Below are positions 1-7,773 of a DNA stretch of 17,091 bases, piece by piece. The position numbers were made by a program, and so were the translations under genes. The notes under the pieces were generated by a model. That model had not been told where the DNA came from, did no database searches, and saw nothing but the letters and a program-made list of their open reading frames with translations. The number at the start of each line of letters is the position of its first letter. Within the stretch, counting starts at the first letter, position 1. Source of the stretch: Pararhodospirillum photometricum DSM 122 (GTDB lineage Bacteria > Pseudomonadota > Alphaproteobacteria > Rhodospirillales > Rhodospirillaceae); assembly GCF_000284415.1 (NCBI RefSeq), contig NC_017059.1, positions 3,436,942 through 3,454,032 of the forward strand. The letters run 5' to 3'.

Positions 1-255
1 AAAAATTAGAGATCAACATCTTATTGGCACCAATTAAAATTATTTTTGTTGATTAAAAAATTAATTACTACGCGTTTCTTCAAAAATAATCAAAATACTT
101 TATCATTACTGTTTTGTAATATAAAAATTTGACCGCCACCTTGTTTCGCAAAAAATATTGCTTGTAAAATAAACCCAATAAGCAATAATGCAATATTTAT
201 TAATTTTTATTTTCCTTAATTTCTTTTCATTTTCTCAAGAAGCGAAAAAATAAGA
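1..255. other. A+T-rich intergenic block
   Basis: The first 60 bases contain only 12 G or C by direct count, and the block stays very A+T-rich to about position 250, in sharp contrast to the G+C-rich genes that follow. No open reading frame of useful length is visible. It holds short inverted repeats: an 8-bp pair AATATTGC/GCAATATT at 154-161 and 190-197, and a nested 7-bp pair ATTGCTT/AAGCAAT at 157-163 and 180-186. It could be an upstream regulatory region, a recombination scar or foreign DNA. Nothing in it decides between these. Confidence 0.6.
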
Positions 256-258
256 CCG

Positions 259-292
259 GTCACCCTCATTTCCCTTACGTCACCCGCATTTC
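259..292. repeat. Two 14-bp direct repeats, 20-bp period
   Basis: GTCACCCTCATTTC (259-272) and GTCACCCGCATTTC (279-292) match at 13 of 14 positions and start exactly 20 bases apart, close to two turns of the helix. They lie at the edge of the A+T-rich block, about 335-365 bases upstream of the chemoreceptor start and just before a terminator-like hairpin. The spacing would suit a regulator binding the same face of DNA. No regulator is identified. Confidence 0.4.
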
Positions 293-310
293 TCAAAATC
301 ACCAGGGCTG

Positions 311-337
311 AAAGACGCACGGAGCGTGTCTTTTTTC
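311..337 (+). terminator. Terminator-like hairpin with T-run
   Basis: The left arm AAAGACGCAC (311-320) and right arm GCGTGTCTTT (324-333) around a GGA loop pair with one G-T wobble and one mismatch. The right arm runs into six T residues (331-336). This is the usual shape of a Rho-independent terminator on the plus strand. No plus-strand gene precedes it in the window, so it could end a gene lying left of the window, a short non-coding transcript, or act as an attenuator ahead of the chemoreceptor gene. Confidence 0.5.
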
Positions 338-624
338 TTGAGGCAGTTTCTGTCGAGTCGCCCTGTTGAACCGGCGTTATCAATCCATTTTACCCGTTCA
401 ACACGAGCCTTTCCTGCATGAACACTCCGGGAACAATAAGAGCCTTTCTGTCTTGACGCGCACCTTTCTACTCCTGATGCTCTCAACTCCCCCCGACAAG
501 ATCCCTCTAGGTTCACCGCCCCCGGAGAGCTGCCTCGGTTTTTCTTTCCGGCCGAAAGTTCATACCGACCTCTTAAAAACCGGCGTAAAATTATGGCCTT
601 TATGGGACTTGAGGGGTACATGCC

Positions 625-2310
625 ATGAGCTGGAAATTTACTCTGGGGGCAAGAATGGCCCTCCCGGTCCTCCTGATGGCCCTGGGGCTGATCATTCTTG
701 CCGGCGTCGCTCTTACCCGACAGCACCAAAGCATGCTTGAAGAACGCGAGACCCTCATCAAGGATCAGGTCAACGCGGCCCTGAGCATCCTTGAGGGATA
801 CTATGCGCGTATCAAGCAAGGAGAAATGAGCGATGAGCAGGCAAAAAAGGAGGCAACCCAAGTCATTCGCAGCATTTCATTTGGTGACAATAACTACATT
901 TTTGTCAATGACAGGGACGCACGCGGCGTTATCAACCGAGGGGCTCCCCAGGCCGAAGGCAAGGACTTTTCCCAAGCCAAGGACGCCCGGGGTTTTGCCC
1001 ATGTCCGGGCCATGGTGGAACGCACCCAGGGAGGGCGCTCGGCCCTTATCGAGTATTATTGGCCCCGACCGGGCAGCCAGAAGGAAGTGCGAAAACTGGC
1101 GTACGTCACCCCCTTTGCGCCCTGGGGCTGGATCGTCGGCGCCGGGGTCTACATGGATGACTTGGAAGGCGCCATGCTCTCCCAAACCCTGGCCCTGCTC
1201 GGGGTGGGCGGCCTGATCCTGGCCCTGGCCGGGGCGGCGTCCTTCGTCGTGGTGCGCTCGGTGTCCTCCCCCCTGCGGCGCATGACCGCCGCCATGACCC
1301 AACTCGCCCAAGGATCCCTGGAGGTCTCCATTGAAGGGGGCGAGCGTGGTGACGAGATCGGCGCCATGGGCCAAGCCCTGGAAGTCTTCCGCGACAATGC
1401 CCAGAGCAACAGGCGCCTTCAGGACGAAGCGCGGGCTGCGGAACAGCGCACGCTTGTTGAACGCCGCCAGGCCCGGGTAACCCTGGCCGACACCTTTGAT
1501 GCCCAGGTGGGCGAGATCCTGGCTGGGCTGTCGGCAGCCGCCGAAGAACTGGATCGCACGGCCCAGGCCATGAGCGACACCGCCCACATGACCCAGGAGC
1601 GCACCACCGAGGTCAACCGCGCCCTGCGCGACACCTCGGCCAACGTTCAGGCCGTGGCCAGCGCGTCCGAGGAAATGACCGCCTCGATCAATGAGATCTC
1701 CTCTCAGGTCACCCGCTCGACGGCCGTGGTGGGCGAGGCGGTCGCGCTGGCGCGCGAGACCAATACCAGCGTGCGTGCTTTGTCCGATGCCGCCGAACGG
1801 ATCGGCCAAGTCGTGACCTTGATCACCGACGTGGCCAGCCAAACCAATCTGCTGGCCCTCAATGCCACCATTGAAGCGGCCCGCGCTGGTGATGCCGGCA
1901 AGGGGTTCGCGGTGGTGGCCGGCGAGGTCAAGGCCCTGGCCAACCAGACCAGCAAGGCCACCGATGAAATTGCCCGCCAAATCACCGACATCCAGGCGCA
2001 GACCGGGCAAAGCGTCCAGGTTCTGGAGCGAATCACCCGAGCCATTGCCCAGGTGAACGACATCTCGGCCAGCATCGCGGCCGCCATCGAACAACAAGGC
2101 GCGGCCACGCACGAGATCTCGCGCGCCATCCAGCAGGCGTCCACCGGAACCCATCACGTGGCCCACAATGCCGAGGGCCTGCAACAAGCCGCCGATATCT
2201 CAGGAACGTCGGCGAAGGATGTGCGCGCCGCCGCTGGCCTGCTGGCCCACAAGGCCAACGACCTCCGGGGGCGCGTCAGCGGTTTTGTCGCCGAACTACG
2301 GCGTGACTGA
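625..2310 (+). CDS. Methyl-accepting chemotaxis protein (sCache-HAMP-MCP signal)
   Basis: A transmembrane chemoreceptor of 561 residues that would report a small ligand to CheA/CheW. A membrane segment at about residues 11-30 is followed by a periplasmic region (about 35-185) with the look of a single Cache domain: it contains NNYIFVND, and [14 protein letters not shown] just before the second membrane segment (about 188-212). A HAMP domain follows (about 211-262, with [11 protein letters not shown]). The cytoplasmic coiled coil carries the conserved MCP tip at about 400-435, with [17 protein letters not shown] and [15 protein letters not shown]. No CheR/CheB-binding pentapeptide is visible at the C-terminus. 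The ATG at 625 is chosen because GAGGGG lies 8 bases upstream. Ligand unknown. No che genes are next to it, so it probably feeds a distant chemotaxis cluster. Confidence 0.95.
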   Translation: MSWKFTLGARMALPVLLMALGLIILAGVALTRQHQSMLEERETLIKDQVNAALSILEGYYARIKQGEMSDEQAKKEATQVIRSISFGDNNYIFVNDRDARGVINRGAPQAEGKDFSQAKDARGFAHVRAMVERTQGGRSALIEYYWPRPGSQKEVRKLAYVTPFAPWGWIVGAGVYMDDLEGAMLSQTLALLGVGGLILALAGAASFVVVRSVSSPLRRMTAAMTQLAQGSLEVSIEGGERGDEIGAMGQALEVFRDNAQSNRRLQDEARAAEQRTLVERRQARVTLADTFDAQVGEILAGLSAAAEELDRTAQAMSDTAHMTQERTTEVNRALRDTSANVQAVASASEEMTASINEISSQVTRSTAVVGEAVALARETNTSVRALSDAAERIGQVVTLITDVASQTNLLALNATIEAARAGDAGKGFAVVAGEVKALANQTSKATDEIARQITDIQAQTGQSVQVLERITRAIAQVNDISASIAAAIEQQGAATHEISRAIQQASTGTHHVAHNAEGLQQAADISGTSAKDVRAAAGLLAHKANDLRGRVSGFVAELRRD

Positions 2311-2394
2311 GCACGAAAGAAGGGGAATCCCCCCAAGGAGGGGCCTAGGGAGGTGTTTAGACCGGAGACATGCCTGACCGATTGAACGATGGGA

Positions 2395-2428
2395 TCGCTG
2401 TCGCGGAGATCGGCGTGCGCGACAGCGA
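2395..2428. repeat. Perfect 11-bp inverted repeat (hairpin)
   Basis: TCGCTGTCGCG (2395-2405) and CGCGACAGCGA (2418-2428) are perfect reverse complements around a 12-base loop. It sits between the convergent chemoreceptor gene and btu operon. Neither strand has a T-run after the stem, so it is not a classical intrinsic terminator. It could be a bidirectional transcript-end structure or an intergenic repeat unit. Confidence 0.55.
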
Positions 2429-2583
2429 ACCTGGCGAAATAGATAGCCCACACATCTTCTTTTTGCGTTGGGCGGAAGGCAACATTGCATCCATAAAAAG
2501 CCTGGGATATCTTCAATATATTCCCCTTGAGAGAAATATATTCACCCCTCCTCACCCGACGAACGATATCCGTTTCATGCTAC

Positions 2584-2586
2584 TTA
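2584..2586. repeat. Target site duplication, left copy (TTA)
   Basis: TTA directly outside the left terminal repeat of the IS remnant, matched by TTA at 2949-2951 outside the right end. A 3-bp TNA duplication is typical of several IS5-family subgroups. Confidence 0.65.
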
Positions 2587-2948
2587 GAGTCCGTCCGCGA
2601 AGTTTATTTTGATTTCCTGAGTCTTGTGATTCTGCGCAGCATGAGGATGAACCAGAACAGGCGGCGGACCTCTTTCAACACCGGCAAGGCGCCGTCGCGG
2701 TCCTAGATATTTGGCGGGCTGGATGTGAGGCGACCAGGATCATGCCGGCGGCCACCCCGCTTCGCTGGTGGGATCAATGGCTCCACCCGCGCCCACTCAT
2801 CATCCGTCAGGTCGCTGGGGTAGCGCAGCCCATGCTGCTCATAGACCCGCCGGTTTTCCTGCGTCCACATCCTGCCCCCCGAGGAGTCGCCTGGGAGACA
2901 GGAAATAACAACCGACACATCGAATAAAATAACTTTCCGGACAGACTC
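2587..2948 (-). mobile_element. IS5-family remnant, internally deleted, 362 bp
   Basis: The ends are imperfect terminal inverted repeats. GAGTCCGTCCGCGAAGTT reads in from 2587 and GAGTCTGTCCGGAAAGTT reads in from 2948 on the other strand, 15 of the first 18 positions matching. Both are flanked by TTA. Inside, on the minus strand, are pieces of an IS5-type transposase, but most of the gene is missing: a full element of this kind is usually around 800-900 bp. It has no working transposase of its own, although the ends might still be recognised by a related enzyme in trans. The insertion lies exactly at the btuD stop codon. Confidence 0.8.
2604..2870 (-). pseudogene. IS5-family transposase remnant
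   Basis: The minus-strand ATG at 2870 opens a recognisable transposase N-terminus (MWTQENRRVYEQHG, then LTDDEWARVEPLIPPAKRGG), which reads to a stop at 2703 after about 45 meaningful codons. Straight after RRHD, a second frame reads ILVASHPA. After a further short scrambled stretch comes DRDGALPVLKEVRRLF, then a C-terminal-looking piece WFILMLRRITRLRKSK and a TAA at 2604-2606. In intact IS5-family proteins SHPADIQDRDGA-like text lies in the second half of the catalytic domain, so the DNA between the N-terminus and this motif has been lost and the remaining parts are out of frame. The family call is confident. The exact deletion junctions need an intact relative for alignment. Confidence 0.75.
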
Positions 2949-3701
2949 TTAGGGCAGACGCCACGGCACCGGCACCCGCTTCCCCTCAATCACGGGAAAG
3001 CGGGCATCAATGGCATAATACTGCAACAGGATCGGCGGGGTCAGCACGGCGTCGGGAGGCCCCTCGGCGACCAACGCGCCGGCATCGAGCAGCAAAACCC
3101 GGTCACAAAACCGCGCCGCCGCCACTAAATCATGCAGCACCACGAGAACAGCCGTCCCCGCCCGGGCATGCCGCCGCAAAAGATCGAGCACGGCCAGGGC
3201 GTGATGGGGATCCAAGGCCGCCACCGGCTCGTCGGCCAGCAAAACCGGCGCCTCGACCGCCAAGGCACGGGCCAGCAGCACCCGGGCCCGTTCGCCCCCC
3301 GACAACCGCGTCGCCAGACGCCCAGCGAAAGCCTCCAAGCCGGTAGCGGCGAGGGCCCGGTCCACGGCGGGGTCGGTCTCGTCGCCGCCATGGGGAACCC
3401 GGCCCAGCGCCACGACCTCGCGCACCGTAAGCGGCCAGGACAGGCCCCGCTCCTGCGGCAAATACGCCACGCGCCGGGCCCGCTCGCGACGCGACAAGGA
3501 GGGCAGGGGCACGCCCTCTAGCAAAAGCCGCCCCCGCGCCGGTATCACCCCGGCCAGGGCCCGCACCAGGGTGCTTTTTCCGGCGCCGTTGGGGCCGATC
3601 AGCCCCACCAAGTCGCCCGGCGCCAGCCGCAAGGAGACGTCGCGCACCAGCGTGCGGCCGTCGAGATCAACCTGGAGGGACTGGACATCCAGACAGGTCA
3701 T
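2949..3701 (-). CDS. btuD: Cobalamin ABC transporter ATPase
   Basis: The 250-residue ATPase that would power B12 import at the inner membrane. Visible in order: Walker A GPNGAGKST (36-44), Q-loop LPQE (81-84), signature LSGGE (133-137), Walker B VLLADEP (153-159), D-loop ALDP and H-loop histidine 190 (VLHDL). The length fits the BtuD/FecE/HmuV group. The ATG at 3701 is chosen because it overlaps the permease stop as ATGA. The reading frame stays open further upstream, but only inside the permease gene. It is the last gene of the operon. Its TAA stop (2949-2951) is also the target duplication of the neighbouring IS remnant. Sequence alone cannot separate B12, haem and siderophore ATPases; the cobalamin assignment rests on the riboswitch ahead of the operon. 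Confidence 0.92.
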   Translation of the reverse strand: MTCLDVQSLQVDLDGRTLVRDVSLRLAPGDLVGLIGPNGAGKSTLVRALAGVIPARGRLLLEGVPLPSLSRRERARRVAYLPQERGLSWPLTVREVVALGRVPHGGDETDPAVDRALAATGLEAFAGRLATRLSGGERARVLLARALAVEAPVLLADEPVAALDPHHALAVLDLLRRHARAGTAVLVVLHDLVAAARFCDRVLLLDAGALVAEGPPDAVLTPPILLQYYAIDARFPVIEGKRVPVPWRLP

Positions 3702-4708
3702 GCGCCGCCTCGCGCGGTCTTGAGGATCAGGATCAGGAAAAACGGGGCCCCCACCAAGGCCGTGACCACCCCGACTTGCAACTCCGGCCCCACGGAAATC
3801 AGACGCACCACAGCATCGGCAACCACCAGCAGCACGGCACCGCCCAGGGCCGAGGGCAGCAGCAGCCGGCCGGGCCGGGCGCCGACCACAGGCCGTAGCA
3901 GATGGGGAACGATGAGGCCAACAAAGCCAATGGCCCCGGCCACAGCCACGCACGCCCCCACGGCCAGGGCACTGCCCAGGATCACCTGCAAGCGCAGGCG
4001 CGCCAAGGGCACCCCCAAACTGGCCGCCGTTTCGTCACCCAGCGCCAGGGCATCGAGATCGCGCCGGCACGCAAGGAGCAAGGCCACCCCGGCGACGACA
4101 AAGGGCAGGCACACCATCACGTCCTCGCCACTGCGATCGCGCACCGAGCCCAGCAGCCACAACACCAGTTCGCCCAAGGCGTAAGGGTGAGGCGCTAGGT
4201 TAAGGGCAAGAGAAATCAGCGCCGTGGCCCAACTGGACAAGGCGATGCCCGCCAAGATCAGGGTCAGCGGGCCGGCTCCGCGCACCACTAGGACCAGATG
4301 GGCGCTGGTGGCCAGGGCGGCGCCGAGCAGTCCGGCCACAGGCACGGCCCACGGCCACACTGCCCCGGCGCCAAAATACAGGGCCGCCACCGCACCCAGC
4401 GCCGCGCACGACGACACCCCGGTCAGGCCGGGCTCGGCCAGGGGATTATGGAAAAGGCCTTGCAAGGCGGCGCCGCCCCCCCCGAGAGCCGCCCCCACCA
4501 GGGCCGCGAGCGTGATGCGCGGCAAGCGGATCTCGGTCACGATAATCCCGGCCGGGCTGGAGGGGTGGCAAAGAGCCTGCACCAAATCAGACCAGTCGAG
4601 GGCCGTGTAGCCAAGCCGCAGGGAAAGCACGGCCACCACGCCTAAGATCGCCCCCAGGACCACGCTCACGGCGGCGGGGGAGGCCGACGACCGGACGGAA
4701 AGCGTCAT
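3698..4708 (-). CDS. btuC: Cobalamin ABC transporter permease (FecCD family)
   Basis: A 336-residue inner-membrane permease of the FecCD/BtuC family, which forms a homodimeric channel for B12 or metal chelates. Family marks are RLPR (61-64), then GLFHNPLAEPGLTGVSS (84-100), which is the classic GxxxNPLAxPxxLGxSxGA-type signature, and many strongly hydrophobic segments consistent with about ten helices. C-terminal text such as GLIVPHLLRPVVG is also characteristic of the family. The ATG at 4708 overlaps the stop of the binding-protein gene by 4 bases, and its own stop overlaps the ATPase start by 4 bases, so translation is probably coupled. Substrate is inferred from the riboswitch and the TonB receptor. 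Confidence 0.93.
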   Translation of the reverse strand: MTLSVRSSASPAAVSVVLGAILGVVAVLSLRLGYTALDWSDLVQALCHPSSPAGIIVTEIRLPRITLAALVGAALGGGGAALQGLFHNPLAEPGLTGVSSCAALGAVAALYFGAGAVWPWAVPVAGLLGAALATSAHLVLVVRGAGPLTLILAGIALSSWATALISLALNLAPHPYALGELVLWLLGSVRDRSGEDVMVCLPFVVAGVALLLACRRDLDALALGDETAASLGVPLARLRLQVILGSALAVGACVAVAGAIGFVGLIVPHLLRPVVGARPGRLLLPSALGGAVLLVVADAVVRLISVGPELQVGVVTALVGAPFFLILILKTARGGA

Positions 4709-5631
4709 GGCAAGCCCCCTCCCCCCTCGGGCGCACGGGCCCGGGCAAGTTGGCGCGCCGCCTCGCTCAGGATCCAGGAGGAACAGACCCAGGCCCGCCC
4801 TTCGACCACCGTGACCGGGGTGGTGGCGCTCAAACGGCGAAAGACGGGATGGCGCCCAAGGGCCGTCAGGCGGGCCTGAGCTCCGTTGTCAAAGGAGCTC
4901 AGGACCAGCCGCTCCGGCGGGTGGGTCTGCAAAACCTCCAAGTCGAGCCGCCCCCACCCCGAACGGCCGAGGGCGGCGGTCAGGTTGCTCAAGCCGACCA
5001 CCTCCATCAAGGTGTTGACGAAGGTCCCTTGGCCGGCGCTGCCGCCGCCGGGTTGGAGATAAACGGCGATCGGCGCGCGGGACGGTCGGGTGTCCTGCAA
5101 GGCTCGATAGAGGTCCCGGCCCCGGGCGACGAGGGCTTGGCCAGCCTCGAGACGCCCGATCAGCGCGGCAACCCGCAGGGTCTCGGCGTCGATCACCGCG
5201 AGGTCGTCGGTGAGGCCCACGGCGTGGGTGGTCACGCCCAACCGGCGCAAAAGGGACAAGGCCGGCGTGTTCAAGCCGGCCTCGCCCAGCACTACCTCGG
5301 CGCCGGCGGCCAGGACCTCCTCGGCCGTGCCGCGGTTGCGCGGATAGGGCGCGGCGGCCTCGGCCAGCCAGGAGAGGTAAGGGTCGGTGGCCTGGGCCGA
5401 GAGGGAGACAATTTGCTCCGGCACGGCCAGGGCCAAGACGAGTTGGTCGGTGCAGACCCCCAACGAGGCCACGCGTGGCAAGGGGGCGGCGTGGGCGAGG
5501 GACGCGCCGGCGAGCCCAAGGCACAGAGCCACCCAGGCCGGGAACCCTCGGCGGGTTTGGGGGCGTGGACAAAGGGAAGACTGGGGAGGCTTGCCCCCCC
5601 ACCTCCCTCGGTCCCGGGGGAGAAGCCTCAC
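4705..5631 (-). CDS. btuF: Periplasmic cobalamin-binding protein
   Basis: A 308-residue periplasmic binding protein of the BtuF/FecB (TroA-like) class, which would deliver B12 to the permease. After a long basic N-terminus, a hydrophobic core (about 30-44) ends in AHA|AP, giving a likely signal-peptidase cut after residue 48. The mature protein opens with LPRVASLGVCTDQLVLALA and continues with YPRNRGTAEEVLAAGAEVVLG, as in helical-backbone binding proteins that begin by asking where the metal or B12 sits. The start is GTG at 5631, overlapping the receptor stop as GTGA. This start leaves a 30-residue stretch before the hydrophobic core, so a later start is possible, but no in-frame ATG offers one. 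A FecB-type siderophore binder is the alternative; the riboswitch favours B12. Confidence 0.85.
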   Translation of the reverse strand: MRLLPRDRGRWGGKPPQSSLCPRPQTRRGFPAWVALCLGLAGASLAHAAPLPRVASLGVCTDQLVLALAVPEQIVSLSAQATDPYLSWLAEAAAPYPRNRGTAEEVLAAGAEVVLGEAGLNTPALSLLRRLGVTTHAVGLTDDLAVIDAETLRVAALIGRLEAGQALVARGRDLYRALQDTRPSRAPIAVYLQPGGGSAGQGTFVNTLMEVVGLSNLTAALGRSGWGRLDLEVLQTHPPERLVLSSFDNGAQARLTALGRHPVFRRLSATTPVTVVEGRAWVCSSWILSEAARQLARARAPEGGGGLP

Positions 5632-7592
5632 AGCTTGAGACGCAGGCCGCCGTATCCGGCGATGCCCGGCGCGCCATAGCTGAAGACCTCCTGATAATCC
5701 TGGTCGAGAGCGTTCTCGACCCGGCCAAACAGTTCGACCTTGTCCTTGACCAGGGCATAGGAGCCGCCGAACGACACCAGGGTATATCCGTCCAAGGTGG
5801 TGCTGCCCGGGGTGTAGCTCAGGTCATAGGTGGTATCCTGGCGCGCTCCGTTATACTGGAGGCTGGAGAACACCTGGGCCCGCTCGTCGAGGAAACGATA
5901 GGACACGTCGAGGCTGGCCAGATGATTGGGCCGGCGCACAAGATCCTTGCCGTCGGCATCCTCAGCGTTCTGAAACGTGTAACTGGCCGCCACGTGCAGG
6001 TGCTCCAGGGGCTCGGCCTGGGCCGTCAGTTCGACGCCGTTGATGGTCGAAACCCCCGAGACGTTCTCCGCCGACACGCCTGAGCCCTGGATCAGCTTGT
6101 CGATCTCGGTGTGAAAGAAGGTAGCCCCCAAGGTCAGGCGCTTGTTGAGCAGGGGTTGATCGACGCCCACATCCCAGCCGAAGGATTTTTCCGGCCGCAA
6201 GTCGGGATTGCCCTTGAACGTCGAGGTATACCCGTACAGCTGGAACAAGGTCGGGTTCTTGACACCGGTCCCAACCGAGGCGCGCAGTTTGGTTTGGATC
6301 AGGGGCACGACATAGGCGGCCGTGGCGCGGGTGGTCGTGGCGTCGTCGAACAGCTCGTTGAAGTCCTGGCGCACCGACCCCGACAGCGACAAGGCCTCGA
6401 ACAGGGTCAGGCGGTATTCGCCGACCACCCCCGTGGTTTCCACCTCCGGGGCGACCTTGGACCACGCACTCTTGTAGTAGGCCGACTCCGCTTCGTGCTC
6501 GACCAGGGCGGTCAGGACATGCTGGGCCGGCACCAGGGTATCCGTGGCAAACGACACCGAGGACTGATAGCCGATTTTGGTCTTGAGACCGTCTTGGGTG
6601 TAATTCCAGGCGTTGTTTTGATCACCGGTGGCGTTGAAGCTGGCCACCGACAGGTCGATTTTGTTGCGCCAGTGGTCGTCGAAGGAGCGCAACTCGGCGG
6701 AGAGACGCCCGAACGCTTGCTCTCGATACTCCTTGATATCAGCATCGACAGCCCGCATCAGCCCCAGGGCCGGATCGGCGCCGAAGTCGTCATACTGCAA
6801 GGTGGCACTGACCAGTCGGCCGGCCACCTCGATGTCGAGCGTGTCGGTGGGCGAAACGCCGCCACGCAACACCAGGGCAGTGTTCTTGTAGCCATCGGCC
6901 TCGGTGCCAGAGCGCGCGGAGGAAATGCCCTGGGTGGCGAATCGACTGGCTGACAGGGCATAGTGGGCCAGATCGGTGGCGCCACTGAGGCCCGCCTGGA
7001 CCTGGGAGGTCCCGAACGATCCCCCCTCGACCATGCCTCGCACCGTTGGAACGCCCTGGCCTTTGCGGGTGACAATGTTGATGACGCCGCCCACCGCATC
7101 ACTGCCCCACAAGGCGCTTTGCGGACCGCGCAGCACCTCAATGCGCTCGATGTCGGTCGCCACCAGATCGCCAAAGTCGAAGGCCGAGCCCGAGCCGGGG
7201 TTGTTGACCTCGATCCCGTCGATGAGCACCAGGGTCTGGTTGGCCTTGGCGCCGCGCAGATACAACTCGGTCTGGCTGCCTGCCCCGCCGGTGCGATTGA
7301 CGGAAAGGCCGGGAACACGGCGCAGGGCATCGGAAATCACGCGGATCTGGCCCGATTCCAGGTCGTCGCGGGTCAACACACTCAAGGCGCTGCCCACCTG
7401 CTCGCTCGCCACAGGCACGCGGCTTGCGGTGATGACAAGCTCGGGAATCGTGACGGTATCCTCGGCGGCGGTTGCCGCGCTGGCAAAACCGATCGTGAGC
7501 GTCACCAGTGAAAAGGTAAAGGACCGTTGCCGGGCCAGCGCCCGGAACGGAAGGGAACCATGGGTCATGTGACACCATCCTTGCCCAGCCAT
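5628..7592 (-). CDS. btuB: TonB-dependent vitamin B12 outer-membrane receptor
   Basis: A 654-residue TonB-dependent receptor for uptake of cobalamin through the outer membrane. The signal peptide runs to about residue 43 (hydrophobic core SFTFSLVTLTIGFASAATAA). A TonB box-like stretch follows (DTVTIPELVITASRV, 45-59), then the plug domain (about 55-175) with LYLRGAKANQTLVLIDGIEV, ERIEVLRGPQSALWGSDAVGG and INIVTR. The rest is beta-barrel. A cobalamin riboswitch lies upstream. The ATG at 7592 has GGAGG 8 bases upstream. An in-frame ATG at 7568 with AAGGA upstream would give a shorter, equally plausible signal peptide. The gene ends in LRLKL rather than the common terminal aromatic residue. It is the first gene of the operon. 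Confidence 0.93.
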   Translation of the reverse strand: MAGQGWCHMTHGSLPFRALARQRSFTFSLVTLTIGFASAATAAEDTVTIPELVITASRVPVASEQVGSALSVLTRDDLESGQIRVISDALRRVPGLSVNRTGGAGSQTELYLRGAKANQTLVLIDGIEVNNPGSGSAFDFGDLVATDIERIEVLRGPQSALWGSDAVGGVINIVTRKGQGVPTVRGMVEGGSFGTSQVQAGLSGATDLAHYALSASRFATQGISSARSGTEADGYKNTALVLRGGVSPTDTLDIEVAGRLVSATLQYDDFGADPALGLMRAVDADIKEYREQAFGRLSAELRSFDDHWRNKIDLSVASFNATGDQNNAWNYTQDGLKTKIGYQSSVSFATDTLVPAQHVLTALVEHEAESAYYKSAWSKVAPEVETTGVVGEYRLTLFEALSLSGSVRQDFNELFDDATTTRATAAYVVPLIQTKLRASVGTGVKNPTLFQLYGYTSTFKGNPDLRPEKSFGWDVGVDQPLLNKRLTLGATFFHTEIDKLIQGSGVSAENVSGVSTINGVELTAQAEPLEHLHVAASYTFQNAEDADGKDLVRRPNHLASLDVSYRFLDERAQVFSSLQYNGARQDTTYDLSYTPGSTTLDGYTLVSFGGSYALVKDKVELFGRVENALDQDYQEVFSYGAPGIAGYGGLRLKL

Positions 7593-7600
7593 GGAAAGGC

Positions 7601-7615
7601 CCTCCTCAGAGAGGA
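7601..7615 (-). promoter_or_regulatory. Hairpin masking the btuB ribosome-binding site
   Basis: On the minus strand TCCTC, TCT and GAGGA form a 5-bp stem with a 3-base loop (7603-7615), and the 3' arm contains most of the GGAGG (7601-7605) that serves the ATG at 7592. Hiding a ribosome-binding site is a common way for proteobacterial cobalamin riboswitches to work. The stem is short, so this is a candidate expression platform rather than a certain one. Confidence 0.4.
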
Positions 7616-7671
7616 AAGCCGGCGCAGGGGAGGTCGTCGCAAGACAAGCCTTGGCGGAAAAACGGACTCAT
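7606..7671 (-). CDS. Possible 21-codon leader ORF ahead of btuB
   Basis: On the minus strand an ATG at 7671, preceded by AAGGAGG about 11 bases upstream, reads MSPFFRQGLSCDDLPCAGFPL and stops at TGA (7606-7608). That TGA runs directly into the GGAGG of btuB and lies inside the small hairpin over it. A ribosome finishing this ORF would open the hairpin, so it could couple leader translation to btuB. The peptide matches no family I know, and an ORF of this size can arise by chance. Confidence 0.3.
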   Translation of the reverse strand: MSPFFRQGLSCDDLPCAGFPL

Positions 7672-7773
7672 GGCGTTCCTGGCCTCCTTGAATGCCTTGC
7701 GACAACGTCCAGTCGTCGCCATCCAAGATGGCCTTGTTCCGAGGGATCACCCGTCCAGCGGAGCGGCGACGCG

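Noticed and set aside
366..740. Plus-strand open frame of 124 codons before and into the chemoreceptor
   Set aside because: Overlaps the chemoreceptor start in another frame, with low-complexity Pro-rich text after the overlap and no clear ribosome-binding site.
280..861. Minus-strand open frame of 193 codons over the chemoreceptor leader and 5' end
   Set aside because: No family resemblance, runs through the terminator-like hairpin and overlaps the true coding start of the chemoreceptor.
877..2187. Long minus-strand open frame (436 codons) opposite the chemoreceptor
   Set aside because: It is the G+C-driven shadow of a well-supported plus-strand gene; the translation is Gly/His/Leu-rich with no recognisable domain.
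2370..2612. Plus-strand 80-codon open frame in the gap after the chemoreceptor
   Set aside because: It runs across the perfect inverted repeat and into the IS end, the GGAG before its ATG is too close, and the protein resembles nothing known.
3702..3953. N-terminal extension of the btuD frame to 3953
   Set aside because: The extension lies wholly in the permease gene; the family start and the ATGA overlap both support 3701.
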